Both the position numbers and the translations under genes were made by a program. The notes below the pieces were generated by a model that ran no database searches, was not told the origin of the DNA, and saw only the letters and a list, made by a program, of their open reading frames with translations. Shown piece after piece: positions 16,242-24,694 of a DNA stretch of 37,555 nucleotides. Origin of the DNA: Candidatus Zhuqueibacterota bacterium (lineage in GTDB: Bacteria > Zhuqueibacterota > Zhuqueibacteria > Oceanimicrobiales > Oceanimicrobiaceae); assembly GCA_029262035.1 (NCBI GenBank), contig JAJDAE010000241.1:1-37555 (forward strand), written 5' to 3'. Every line of letters starts with the position of its first letter. Position 1 is the stretch's first letter.

Positions 16242-17312
16242 TTATTCATCTTTAAAAATTTTTATTGACTGATTTCCGTTTTTGTCTATTGTTGCCCGAT
16301 ACATACCCTTTGTGTTAAAAGGCGTTGCGATATTACCTTTACTATCAATGGCTATAACTCCTCCGGTTCCATTAAATTTCGACAATTTGTCAATAACAGT
16401 ATTCGCAGAGAGTTCCAAATCAAGTCCCCCATAAGCCATTCGGGCATGGATGTCATAAGCAATTGCAAGCCTCATAAAAAATTCCCCCTGGCCGGTGCCG
16501 GAGACTGCACAAGTTTTATTGTTGGCGTATGTACCAGCTCCAATTATGGGGGAGTCACCCACTCTTCCATAAAGCTTGTTGGTTAGACCACCTGTTGACG
16601 TACCGGCAGCAAGATTACCATTTTTATCAAGTGCCACAGCACCTACCGTTCCTTTTTCAATTTCTGTTGTTTTATCTTTGGCCATTTTACCTTTGGCTTT
16701 TACAAGGCTTTGCCATCTTCTTTCCGTATAAAAATAAAATTGAGAAACTCGTTCAAGGCTGTGTAAAGCGGCAAATTCCTCAGCGCCAGCCCCTATCAGC
16801 ATAACATGCGGCGATTCATCCTTTATCAATCGGGCAAGCTTGATGGGGTTTTTTATATGCTTTATACCCGACACAGCACCAGCCTGAAGGGTTTGCCCAT
16901 CCATAATTGAAGCGTCTAGTTCATTGGTTCCGTCACTTGTAAAAACAGCTCCTTTTCCGGCATTGAATAATGGTGAGTCTTCTAATACCACAATTGCTCT
17001 TTCAACAGCTTCCAAGCTTGTCCCGCCTTGTTTTAGGATATTATAGCCTGCCTGTATAGCCTCTTTTAACTTTTCCTTGTATTCAATTTCAAGTTGAGGG
17101 GTAAATTTAGATCTTTCTAAAGTTCCTGCTCCCCCGTGGATTGCAATTGCAATTGGACTATTAGTAGAGTCGCCACCTGCCTGAGCCGATAATCCTGGTG
17201 AAGAAAAAAGAGAAAGTATTGAGAGCAGAAGAATTAATGAAATACTTTTTTTGTTGATAATTTTCACTAAAAAAGTTAAGTGTTGCCCGTGAGTATTTAA
17301 GAATTTTGTCAT
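16242..17312 (-). CDS. Exported isoaspartyl peptidase/L-asparaginase (plant-type Ntn hydrolase)
   Basis: The protein has 356 residues from the ATG at 17312. After a basic segment, a signal peptide ends ...SPGLSA before Gln. The mature part starts 'IAIAIHGGAGT'. The autocleavage site is visible: 'KGTVGAVALDKNGNLAAGTSTGG', where Thr of GTVGAVA becomes the N-terminal nucleophile of the beta subunit. The substrate loop 'RVGDSPIIGAGTYA' and 'CAVSGTGQGE' are also present. The enzyme cleaves iso-Asp dipeptides and may deamidate Asn. An in-frame TTG at 17390 would add 26 residues, but the ATG gives a more standard start. Export suggests use of external peptides or repair of envelope proteins. Confidence 0.88.
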   Translation of the reverse strand: MTKFLNTHGQHLTFLVKIINKKSISLILLLSILSLFSSPGLSAQAGGDSTNSPIAIAIHGGAGTLERSKFTPQLEIEYKEKLKEAIQAGYNILKQGGTSLEAVERAIVVLEDSPLFNAGKGAVFTSDGTNELDASIMDGQTLQAGAVSGIKHIKNPIKLARLIKDESPHVMLIGAGAEEFAALHSLERVSQFYFYTERRWQSLVKAKGKMAKDKTTEIEKGTVGAVALDKNGNLAAGTSTGGLTNKLYGRVGDSPIIGAGTYANNKTCAVSGTGQGEFFMRLAIAYDIHARMAYGGLDLELSANTVIDKLSKFNGTGGVIAIDSKGNIATPFNTKGMYRATIDKNGNQSIKIFKDE

Positions 17313-17486
17313 GATTAGTATTATAGTCCTAATTAAATTTCTGGGATTGAGAATCGAACTAAATGTAATAAATGCATAGCTTTCTGTCAACAGTTAGGAA
17401 CAAATATTTGTTGAAATTGTATGAGGTTAATACTATATTAAAAATTCCAAATTGGTTTTAATAAATTAGACAGGCTTATAATATAT

Positions 17487-19148
17487 ATGTTATTTCTGGT
17501 AGTAATAATCATCTCTTTTCTATTGCAATTCCCGCCGACCCTATCGTCGCAGACCAAAACAGAGGCGCACTTCAATTCTAAAGCAGCAGAACTCGTGATT
17601 CAGGGTTCCATATTTGAGTTAAACGGTCAGTTTGAAAAGGCACTTAATTCGTATAGCGAGGCTTTGATATATGAACCTGAATCCGGTTCTATTTGTTATG
17701 CTTTAGCCAAAGCCTATGTCCTTTTGGGCAAAGTAGAAACCTCCGAACAAATGCTCGTACGAAGCCTTGACAAGGAAGGTGGATTTATTGAAAGTCGCCT
17801 GCTTCTCGCACAGATCTATTATCGAAAAGGGAATTTGGATGAAGCGGCTATTCAATTTGAAAAAATAGTCGAGTTATCTCCTGAAAATGTTGATGCTCAT
17901 GTAAATCTCGGCGCTATTTATCTGGCTCAAAACAAACACAAAAAAGCAGCTGAACATTACGAGGTCTTGGTTAAAAATGGACAGGCTGGAAGTGATATTA
18001 AATTTCAACTCGGGAATTTGTATTTTCAAAGTAAAGATTATGATTCCGCTTACGCGACATTTAAAGGTTATACAAAAGAATATCCGGATCTTGAGCAAGG
18101 TTACCTTGCTGTTGGCGCTGTTTTAATTGCAAAGGAAGACACAACCGGCGCAGTAGAATGGTACACACGAAGCTATAATGAAAATTCTCAGTTTCGTGGA
18201 GTCTGGGACGAGTTGGCAAATCTTTTTGTTTCCACCAAGAGCTGGGATGAAGCAGCCAATTTATATGAATCTGCTATTGAGAACGATTCATCCAATGTCT
18301 TGGTTCGTCTTCGTTTAGGCGATCTATATATAACGAAAGGTGACACTGCCAACGCAATTTATCTTTTTGAGAAACTCGTTGAAAAGTATCCTCAGGAATG
18401 GCGTGCACCGTACAAACTTGGAATGATTTTTTTTAATGGTGGAGATTTTGAAAAAAGTGCTCCTTACTTTGAAAAAACGGTTAAGCTCAACAAAGTTTAC
18501 CCGGATCCCTGGTTCCGTTTGGGTTTAATTTTTCAACAGGAGGGGGAGTTAGATAAAGCTGAAGAAAGCTACCGTGAAGCTCAAAAATTGGCTCCTGCAC
18601 ACCCGGGTACAAACTTTTATTTGGGCAATCTTCTGGTGCAGAAAAAAGAATATTCTGAGGCTATTGAATATTTGGAGAAGTCGGTTAAGGCAGCACCCGA
18701 TAATTCTATTACACTGAGTACAATTGCTGCCGCATATGATGAAATAGATGACCATGAGAAAAGCGAATCCTATTATTTGAAAGCGCTAGAAGTTGATCCG
18801 GAAAACCCAACCGTTTTAAATAATTATGGTTACAGCCTGGCACAACGTGGGGAAAAGCTTGAGAAAGCCCTTGAAATGGTTGAAAGCGCAATTAAACAAG
18901 ATCCTGAAAATGGCGCTTTTCTGGATACTATGGGCTGGGTTTTCTTTAAGGTAGGAAACTATGATAAAGCGATAGAGTTTATTAAAAAGTCTCTTTCAAT
19001 CAGAGATGGTTCAGCTGAAGTTTATGAGCATCTTGGCGACGTTTACCACAAGTTAGGGGAGCTGGAAGTTGCCCACAAGCACTGGCAACAGGCCAAAGAC
19101 CTTGAACCAGACAGACAAAGCGTTCTGCTCAAATTAGGCATCAATTAA
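17487..19148 (+). CDS. Exported tetratricopeptide-repeat protein
   Basis: The 553-residue protein has a signal peptide (1-20, ends TLSS before Gln) and then about 14 tetratricopeptide repeats to the C-terminus. Clear repeats include 'GSIFELNGQFEKALNSYSEALIYEPES', 'YRKGNLDEAAIQFEKIVELSPEN' and 'YKLGMIFFNGGDFEKSAPYFEKTVKL'. Such proteins scaffold complexes in the periplasm. It lies 18 bases before a DUF4292 lipoprotein gene, a pairing common in Bacteroidota, often with a murein hydrolase activator that is absent here. A TTGGTT and TATAAT pair (17452-17482, 19-base gap) ends only five bases before the ATG, which would make the mRNA nearly leaderless; no better start exists downstream. Confidence 0.9.
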   Translation: MLFLVVIIISFLLQFPPTLSSQTKTEAHFNSKAAELVIQGSIFELNGQFEKALNSYSEALIYEPESGSICYALAKAYVLLGKVETSEQMLVRSLDKEGGFIESRLLLAQIYYRKGNLDEAAIQFEKIVELSPENVDAHVNLGAIYLAQNKHKKAAEHYEVLVKNGQAGSDIKFQLGNLYFQSKDYDSAYATFKGYTKEYPDLEQGYLAVGAVLIAKEDTTGAVEWYTRSYNENSQFRGVWDELANLFVSTKSWDEAANLYESAIENDSSNVLVRLRLGDLYITKGDTANAIYLFEKLVEKYPQEWRAPYKLGMIFFNGGDFEKSAPYFEKTVKLNKVYPDPWFRLGLIFQQEGELDKAEESYREAQKLAPAHPGTNFYLGNLLVQKKEYSEAIEYLEKSVKAAPDNSITLSTIAAAYDEIDDHEKSESYYLKALEVDPENPTVLNNYGYSLAQRGEKLEKALEMVESAIKQDPENGAFLDTMGWVFFKVGNYDKAIEFIKKSLSIRDGSAEVYEHLGDVYHKLGELEVAHKHWQQAKDLEPDRQSVLLKLGIN

Positions 19149-19166
19149 AAAAGAAAGAAAGTTACT

Positions 19167-20003
19167 TTGCCATTAAAGTCAGAGGTACTTACCAAAGCTG
19201 CCATAGTCGTAAATATTATCAGCCTATTTTTTTTGAATGGGTGTGCCGGCAAGAAAGCCACACTCAATCTGTCAAACATTACTCCCGACTTAATTCGATT
19301 CAAAGTGTCCAGAAATTTCACAAGAATAACATCTTTTGAAGGTAACGCCAAAGTTATCATTGAATTACCTGGTCAGGGCTATAAAGGTAGTTCGAAAATA
19401 TTGATCAACAAACCCGATTCAATATTTGTTAAAGCCGAAGCCATTTTGGGCATCGATATAGGCGCTTTGTTTTTGGATGATGAATACTTTGCTGCCTTTG
19501 CACCTCGTGATAACATACTTTATTATGGCGAAACAGGTATTTTAAATCTAAAGGATTTTCTTCAAATTGAAATTGAAAAAGAAGAGTTAGTTGAAACTTT
19601 GACCGGTCTGGTACAAATTCCTAATGAAGACAACTTAAAATTAGAGATTGACGATGAGCAATTTGTGTTAACAAAAGAATTTGATAAAGGAAAAATCAAA
19701 CATTGGATTGATCCCCAAAAATATACAGTCACTCAAACCAAGAGACTTGATCAATTTGGGCGTGTGATCTTATTGAAAGAGTTTAGCCGTTTCAAAAAGA
19801 AAAAAGGTGTATACTTGCCTCAAACGATAAAAATAACCAGACCTCTGGCTCGTGAACGTTTAACCCTTTTTTATACGAATCAAAAAATAAATGGACAAAT
19901 TGCATCCAGCGAGTTTATAGTCAAAGTTTCTAAGAATGCAAAAAAAGTTTACTGGGGCAGAGTTCAAACCGAACAAAAACTAAAAAGTGAAGGCGATAAA
20001 TAA
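19167..20003 (+). CDS. DUF4292 family lipoprotein (LolB/OM lipoprotein-like fold)
   Basis: The 278-residue protein begins at a TTG, with a purine-rich GAAAG-type site before it. The lipobox is FLNGC with Cys26. The mature part has 'FEGNAKVIIELPGQGYKGSSKILINKPDSIFVKAEAILGIDIG', a LolA/LolB-like half-barrel pattern of long strands, and ends with a Lys-rich tail. DUF4292 members are predicted outer-membrane lipoproteins of the LolB type in Bacteroidota, so a role in lipoprotein or lipid transfer across the periplasm is plausible. It is four bases before the glycosyltransferase leader region and likely co-transcribed with the TPR gene. Confidence 0.75.
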   Translation: MPLKSEVLTKAAIVVNIISLFFLNGCAGKKATLNLSNITPDLIRFKVSRNFTRITSFEGNAKVIIELPGQGYKGSSKILINKPDSIFVKAEAILGIDIGALFLDDEYFAAFAPRDNILYYGETGILNLKDFLQIEIEKEELVETLTGLVQIPNEDNLKLEIDDEQFVLTKEFDKGKIKHWIDPQKYTVTQTKRLDQFGRVILLKEFSRFKKKKGVYLPQTIKITRPLARERLTLFYTNQKINGQIASSEFIVKVSKNAKKVYWGRVQTEQKLKSEGDK

Positions 20004-20012
20004 GAATTGATT

Positions 20013-20963
20013 ATGGAAGCCAAACAACAGAAAATATCAATAGTAATCCCATTATTGAACGAAGAAGAATCTTTAAAGGAATTGCACCAACAGATAATAT
20101 CTGTCTTGAATCCCCTTAACTGTCCCTATGAAATTATTTTTATTGACGATGGTTCAACTGATAATTCTCTGCAAGTACTCAAGGATTTACACAAGAGTGA
20201 CACAAGTGTCCAGATAATTTCATTCCGGAAAAATAATGGTAAGTCCGCTGCCTTGGCAAAAGGATTCAATGAAGCATCCGGTGATATAATTATAACCATG
20301 GATGCTGATTTGCAGGATGATCCAACAGAGATCCCTCAACTAATTGAACAAATCAATTCTGGCTATGACTTGGTTTCCGGTTGGAAAAAAAACAGAAAGG
20401 ATCCTTTCATAAAACGCCACACATCAAAAATTTACAATGGTGTGACAAGCAGTTTGACGGGTTTAAAAATCCATGATATCAATTGCGGGATTAAGGCATA
20501 TACACGGGAAGTTACGGAGACCCTTAACATCTATGGTCAACTTCATAGGTTTTTACCGGTAATGGCGCGGTGGGAAGGGTTCAAGGTTGGTGAAATGATT
20601 GTTAAACATCATCCCAGGAAATTCGGCAAAACCAAGTTTGGTTTGAGTCGATTTGCTGCCGGTTTTTTTGATTTGATAACCGTCTTGTTCATAACCAGAT
20701 ACACCAAAAGACCCTTGCACCTTTTCGGTTCCGTTGGTATGCTCTCCTTTCTTTTCGGAATTATAATTTCTGTTTATCTTGCATATGAACGTATTTTTCT
20801 TGAGAAATATTTAACCAATCGCCCGCTTTTGTTCTTAGGTATTTTGGCGATCATTGTCGGCGTTCAATTTATTTCAATTGGTTTGTTGGGAGAAATGATT
20901 ACCGAAAGCAAAAAGGGGGAAATTGATTACCCTGTGAAATTAATTTTGAAGAAGACATCGTAG
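20013..20963 (+). CDS. Family 2 glycosyltransferase, polyprenyl-phosphate type (GtrB/DPM-like)
   Basis: The protein has 316 residues from the ATG at 20013; a TTG at 20007 is in frame. The catalytic domain (about 1-225) has 'ISIVIPLLNEEESL', 'IFIDDGSTDNSL', 'NGKSAALAKGF' and 'TMDADLQDDPTEIP' with the DxD motif. Two C-terminal membrane helices follow (about 237-262 and 270-295). This is the layout of GtrB, ArnC and DPM-type enzymes, which place a sugar on undecaprenyl phosphate for use on the outer face. The neighbours (sulfatase-fold enzyme, DUF4292 lipoprotein) suggest envelope glycan modification. Confidence 0.9.
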   Translation: MEAKQQKISIVIPLLNEEESLKELHQQIISVLNPLNCPYEIIFIDDGSTDNSLQVLKDLHKSDTSVQIISFRKNNGKSAALAKGFNEASGDIIITMDADLQDDPTEIPQLIEQINSGYDLVSGWKKNRKDPFIKRHTSKIYNGVTSSLTGLKIHDINCGIKAYTREVTETLNIYGQLHRFLPVMARWEGFKVGEMIVKHHPRKFGKTKFGLSRFAAGFFDLITVLFITRYTKRPLHLFGSVGMLSFLFGIIISVYLAYERIFLEKYLTNRPLLFLGILAIIVGVQFISIGLLGEMITESKKGEIDYPVKLILKKTS

Positions 20964-20964
20964 A

Positions 20965-21168
20965 ATGAGCCGCACACAGGTGAAAATAAAATCTGAACAT
21001 CTTGATGAAATTAAAAAAGTGATAAAGCACTCAGTGTTTTTCAATAGTCCTGAAGAATACTTGGATCATGTTTTAGATGAGTTGCTGCTTTCGCCATCCG
21101 AAAGTTTGGAACAGAAAAATGAAAGTGAAATTCTTGAAAAACGTTTACGGGATTTAGGATATCTCTAA
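20965..21168 (+). CDS. Small RHH/CopG-like acidic protein
   Basis: The 67-residue protein starts one base behind the glycosyltransferase stop and ends 12 bases before the sulfatase-fold gene, so it is part of that operon. The N-terminus 'TQVKIKSEHLDEIKKVIK' plus 'SPEEYLDHVLDELLL' has the strand-helix-helix rhythm of ribbon-helix-helix proteins. The end 'EKRLRDLGYL' matches small proteins often encoded beside sulfatase-like genes in other phyla. Whether it binds DNA or the enzyme is unknown; its coding nature is supported by tight spacing on both sides. Confidence 0.65.
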   Translation: MSRTQVKIKSEHLDEIKKVIKHSVFFNSPEEYLDHVLDELLLSPSESLEQKNESEILEKRLRDLGYL

Positions 21169-21180
21169 TTTACTTAAAGC

Positions 21181-22542
21181 ATGAATATCGTTTTAATAAC
21201 ATGCGATTCTCTAAGGTATGACCGCTTAAGTTGTAATGGTTATTCGCAGTTAACCTCTCCCAATATTGATCTATTTTCAAAACAGGCACATCAATTCTCT
21301 CACGCTTTCTCAAATGGGCCGAATACTCCTCATTCCTTCCCGGCAATTTTTGCATCGAGGTGTTCTTTGCTGTCGAACCGATTTGGCCTTTTCGATGCGC
21401 CAAATACATTCCCGGAAGTTCTTCAGGAACATGGCTATCAAACCTATGGATTTAATGCAGCGAATCCTTACATCTCCCGCCATTTTATGTATAATCGGGG
21501 GTTTGATGTCTTTCAGGATTACTTGAATTTTGATCTATCTACAGAAACCTCAAATGCCCCAAATAGTAATAATTCTGATGATTCTTTTATCACCATACCA
21601 GGTCTTGACATGGAACATTATTTGGTTTCTGAAGAGAACGTCAGAGCCAAGGCCGAACTTGAAAGTACCATCAACTCTGATATTTTTAATCATTTGAAGC
21701 CTGTTCAAAAGAAGCCATTTTTTTTGTGGGTTCATTATATGGATACGCATTATCCTTATTTACCTCAAAGGGAGGCTCAGGAAAGCCTGAAGATGGGGAG
21801 TATTTCCAAAGAAGAAAACCTTAAAATCAATCAAGCTGTGCGTGAAAATATACCGCTATCTTCAGAGTTATTGCAGAAGACGAATAATCTTTATGATGCT
21901 TCAGTCAGGCAATTGGATTCAAAAATAGGTGAGTTATTTGAGTTTCTCCACAGGAAAAATTTATATGATGACTCTCTGATAGTTTTTACCGCAGACCACG
22001 GTGAGGAGTTTATGGAACATGGGGATTTGCAGCATAAATCAAAACTGTTTGACGAATTGCTTCATGTCCCGCTATTAATTAAAAAGCCGTTTCAAAAAAT
22101 GCCAATACTCAACTCCACTTTAGTCAGTTTGTTACAGCTCGGCCCAACAATTTTGTCAGAGTCAAATTGTGAAAGTCCATTTTTGCTCAGAAGCATTTTC
22201 CCGGGACTGAATGAGGCAGAGGAATTAGAGAGTGCGTTTGTTTTTAGCATGGCAAGTTTTGGTGCCGGGAATGGTACGCCTGTCGGAAAGGATATGTCCA
22301 GATTAAACTTTATGCCAAAGCGATTTTCTTGCAGATCTAAAACCCATAAAATTATATTGGAAACCGGAGGCATAGAACGAGGGTTTAATTTGTTAAATGA
22401 TCCTGAGGAGCAGGTAAATATTGGAATTGAAAGTGTAGGACTTGAAAAAACAAGAAATACACTTATTGAGTACACCAAAAGTATCGAGAGATTCCAAGTG
22501 AGTCACCAGGTAGCTCGGCTTAGAAAGAACCTGGAATTTTAA
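21181..22542 (+). CDS. Sulfatase/alkaline-phosphatase-superfamily enzyme (cytoplasmic form, no leader)
   Basis: The 453-residue protein is a sulfatase-fold hydrolase. Metal ligands are seen in 'ITCDSLRYDRL' (Asp9) and 'FTADHGEEFMEHG' (Asp272, His273), and 'VHYMDTHYPY' supplies His190. At the usual nucleophile site there is 'NTPHSFPAIFASR': Thr49 in place of the formylglycine Cys/Ser of C/S-x-P-x-R. So it cannot be a formylglycine sulfatase; it fits phosphodiesterase or phospho-transferase members that use Thr. No signal peptide or membrane helix is seen, which is odd for an envelope enzyme. It follows a GtrB-like transferase, suggesting substituent transfer or removal on a lipid-linked sugar. 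Confidence 0.85.
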   Translation: MNIVLITCDSLRYDRLSCNGYSQLTSPNIDLFSKQAHQFSHAFSNGPNTPHSFPAIFASRCSLLSNRFGLFDAPNTFPEVLQEHGYQTYGFNAANPYISRHFMYNRGFDVFQDYLNFDLSTETSNAPNSNNSDDSFITIPGLDMEHYLVSEENVRAKAELESTINSDIFNHLKPVQKKPFFLWVHYMDTHYPYLPQREAQESLKMGSISKEENLKINQAVRENIPLSSELLQKTNNLYDASVRQLDSKIGELFEFLHRKNLYDDSLIVFTADHGEEFMEHGDLQHKSKLFDELLHVPLLIKKPFQKMPILNSTLVSLLQLGPTILSESNCESPFLLRSIFPGLNEAEELESAFVFSMASFGAGNGTPVGKDMSRLNFMPKRFSCRSKTHKIILETGGIERGFNLLNDPEEQVNIGIESVGLEKTRNTLIEYTKSIERFQVSHQVARLRKNLEF

Positions 22543-22554
22543 TTAAGAAGGTAT

Positions 22555-23760
22555 ATGGTAAGACATTTCACATTTTCAGTTCTGCTTTTTGGGGCTTATT
22601 TACATGCACAAGAACCCCGTTTTAGTAAACAGATCAATTCCGGCTTTGTTGAATCGGATGATATCTCTGAAGCATCTGGTATTGCAGCAGGTCAAAAAAA
22701 TCCGGGTGTTTTATGGGTGCATAATGACTCTGGTGGGTCGCCAATAGTTTATGCGATGTCCACAAACGGAAAACATTTGGGTGAATATATTATTCAAGGT
22801 ATAGCAAATCGGGACTGGGAGGACATTGCTGTTGCGCCGGGGTCGATATCAGGTCAATCTTATATTTATATCGGTGAGATTGGTGACAACGATGCTAAAT
22901 TCAATACCAAATATGTTTATAGAATTCAGGAGCCGCAAGTTGATACGCTTACAGCGCCGGCATCTTTCATGTTATCCGGTGTTGAAACTATCAGAATAAA
23001 GTATCCGGACGGCAACCGTGATGCTGAAACGCTATTAGTTGATCCGACAACCAAAGATATCTATATTATCTCCAAGCGTGAAAGCAATCCAGTGGTTTAC
23101 CGTATTCTTTATCCACAATCTTTGGATGAAGAAAATGTTGCTGAGAAATTGGGTACTCTAAATATTTTGTTTCCGGTTGCGGGCGATATCTCAATGGATG
23201 GCAGTGAAATTTTAGTTAAAAATTATCACCCGCTTCACACCAATGAGAATATTTATTATTGGTACCGAAGGGCTGGACATACAATTTGGGACGCCTTGCA
23301 AGATACAGCGAGAATTGTGCCGTATGAACCAGAAATTCAGGGTGAAGCAGTCTGTTGGGATTCTGATGGCCTGAATTACTACACAGTTAGTGAGGAACAG
23401 GATGTTTTCGGCCGTCAAGAGCCTGCACGCCTTTATCGCTATGAGCGTTTAGGTGTCACCTCGGTGCAATCAAGTAAAAATATGCCAAAATCTATTCTTC
23501 TAAATCAAAATTACCCCAATCCGTTTAACCCGACAACAACGATTACGTACACAGTTTCTGTATCCGGTTATATTGAAATTGATTTATTTGATGCCATTGG
23601 GCGCTACATTGAAAAGTTGTCTGCCGGATATAATTCTGCTGGTACGCATAAAATTCAGTTAAATGCCGGGCATCTTAGGAGTGGCGTTTATTATTATAAA
23701 CTATCCAGTCAAGGGGTTCAAAGTAACGATATGGTGAAAAAAATGATAATACTTAAATAA
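22555..23760 (+). CDS. Secreted beta-propeller protein with T9SS type A sorting domain
   Basis: The 401-residue protein has a short signal peptide (1-18, ends YLHA before Gln). The propeller body (about 30-300) has 'DISEASGIAAGQKNPGVLWVHNDSGG', 'NRDWEDIAVAPG' and 'YIYIGEIGDNDA', typical of phytase-like or esterase-like propellers. The C-terminal domain (about 320-401) begins 'NYPNPFNPTTTITY' and ends 'VKKMIILK', the standard T9SS type A sorting domain. An AAGAAGG site precedes the ATG. It would be exported by type IX secretion and probably anchored at the cell surface. Substrate unknown. The glutaminyl cyclase gene lies ten bases downstream. Confidence 0.88.
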   Translation: MVRHFTFSVLLFGAYLHAQEPRFSKQINSGFVESDDISEASGIAAGQKNPGVLWVHNDSGGSPIVYAMSTNGKHLGEYIIQGIANRDWEDIAVAPGSISGQSYIYIGEIGDNDAKFNTKYVYRIQEPQVDTLTAPASFMLSGVETIRIKYPDGNRDAETLLVDPTTKDIYIISKRESNPVVYRILYPQSLDEENVAEKLGTLNILFPVAGDISMDGSEILVKNYHPLHTNENIYYWYRRAGHTIWDALQDTARIVPYEPEIQGEAVCWDSDGLNYYTVSEEQDVFGRQEPARLYRYERLGVTSVQSSKNMPKSILLNQNYPNPFNPTTTITYTVSVSGYIEIDLFDAIGRYIEKLSAGYNSAGTHKIQLNAGHLRSGVYYYKLSSQGVQSNDMVKKMIILK

Positions 23761-23769
23761 TCTTTCTTT

Positions 23770-24594
23770 ATGGGCGTCCAAAAATTGAAAACGTATTTTA
23801 TTTTTTGCTTATCATGCTTGTTAGGTCTGTTTGCTTGTTCAAAGTTTCCATTCGAACCAGATCAGAATTCCGGTATTATCATTTCCGACGATGTCCCTTC
23901 ATATACATTTAAAATTCTGAATAAATATCCCCATGATCCCGGTGCATTCACACAGGGGTTGGTTGTTGACGAGGGGGTTTTCTTTGAAGGAACCGGACTG
24001 CGTGGTGCTTCCTCCTTAAGAAAAGTTGATCTCGAATCTGGTGAAGTACTCCAAATCAAAGAGATAAGTAAAAGTTTGTTTGGAGAAGGAATTGTACTTT
24101 ATCAGGATAAAATAATTCAGCTTACCTGGACCTCAAATATTGGCTTTGTCTATAATAAAGATACTTTTGAGAAATTGGGGCAATTTACATACCCGACACA
24201 GGGTTGGGGAATTACTCATGATGGCGCTGAACTGATTATGAGCGATGGTTCTTCCAATCTTTATTTTCTTGACCCAGAGACATTTGAACGAACACACGAA
24301 ATAAGTGTGCGCTACAATAATCGAGCGATAAGGCGTCTCAATGAATTGGAGTATATCCAGGATAGAGTTTTTGCGAATGTCTGGCAAACCGACAGCATTG
24401 CTGTAATCAATCCTGAAAATGGATTGGTTACGAACTGGCTTGACCTTACACGCTTATTACAGCCGGAAGATAGAGATGGCCGCAGGGTAGATGTGCTTAA
24501 TGGAATCGCCTATGATGAAAAGAATAGCAAACTCTATGTTACAGGAAAGTTGTGGCCTACAGTCTACCAAATTGGCTTGATACCCTGGGAATAA
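23770..24594 (+). CDS. Glutaminyl-peptide cyclotransferase, lipoprotein (plant-type five-bladed propeller)
   Basis: The 274-residue protein has a lipoprotein signal with candidate lipidated Cys23 (GLFACSKF). The rest is a plant/bacterial-type glutaminyl cyclase: 'KYPHDPGAFTQGL', the catalytic 'FFEGTGLRGASSLRKV' with the Glu of EGTGL, 'QLTWTSNIGFVYN', 'TQGWGITHDG', 'ANVWQTDSIAVINP' and 'LNGIAYDEKNSKLYVTGKLWP'. The enzyme turns N-terminal Gln into pyroglutamate. Lipidation places it in the periplasm, where exported proteins carry a new Gln N-terminus after signal-peptide removal. Eight such substrates are encoded in this window. It is probably co-transcribed with the sorting-domain gene ten bases upstream. 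Confidence 0.9.
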   Translation: MGVQKLKTYFIFCLSCLLGLFACSKFPFEPDQNSGIIISDDVPSYTFKILNKYPHDPGAFTQGLVVDEGVFFEGTGLRGASSLRKVDLESGEVLQIKEISKSLFGEGIVLYQDKIIQLTWTSNIGFVYNKDTFEKLGQFTYPTQGWGITHDGAELIMSDGSSNLYFLDPETFERTHEISVRYNNRAIRRLNELEYIQDRVFANVWQTDSIAVINPENGLVTNWLDLTRLLQPEDRDGRRVDVLNGIAYDEKNSKLYVTGKLWPTVYQIGLIPWE

Positions 24595-24640
24595 CAGGAA
24601 TTTGGTTCCCTTGAAAAAATAGTTTCTACCATTTTGAGAC

Positions 24641-24668
24641 TACCGCCAAGCTAACTAGCGTGGCGGTA
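24641..24668. terminator. Bidirectional hairpin between convergent genes
   Basis: Perfect eight-base arms TACCGCCA and TGGCGGTA enclose AGCTA-AC-TAGCG, which can extend the stem. It lies between convergent stops at 24594 and 24695. No T-run follows on either strand, so it may act with Rho or as an mRNA 3' end stabiliser. Confidence 0.45.
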
Positions 24669-24694
24669 TAAATCCTCACTATTAAAAAGATACC

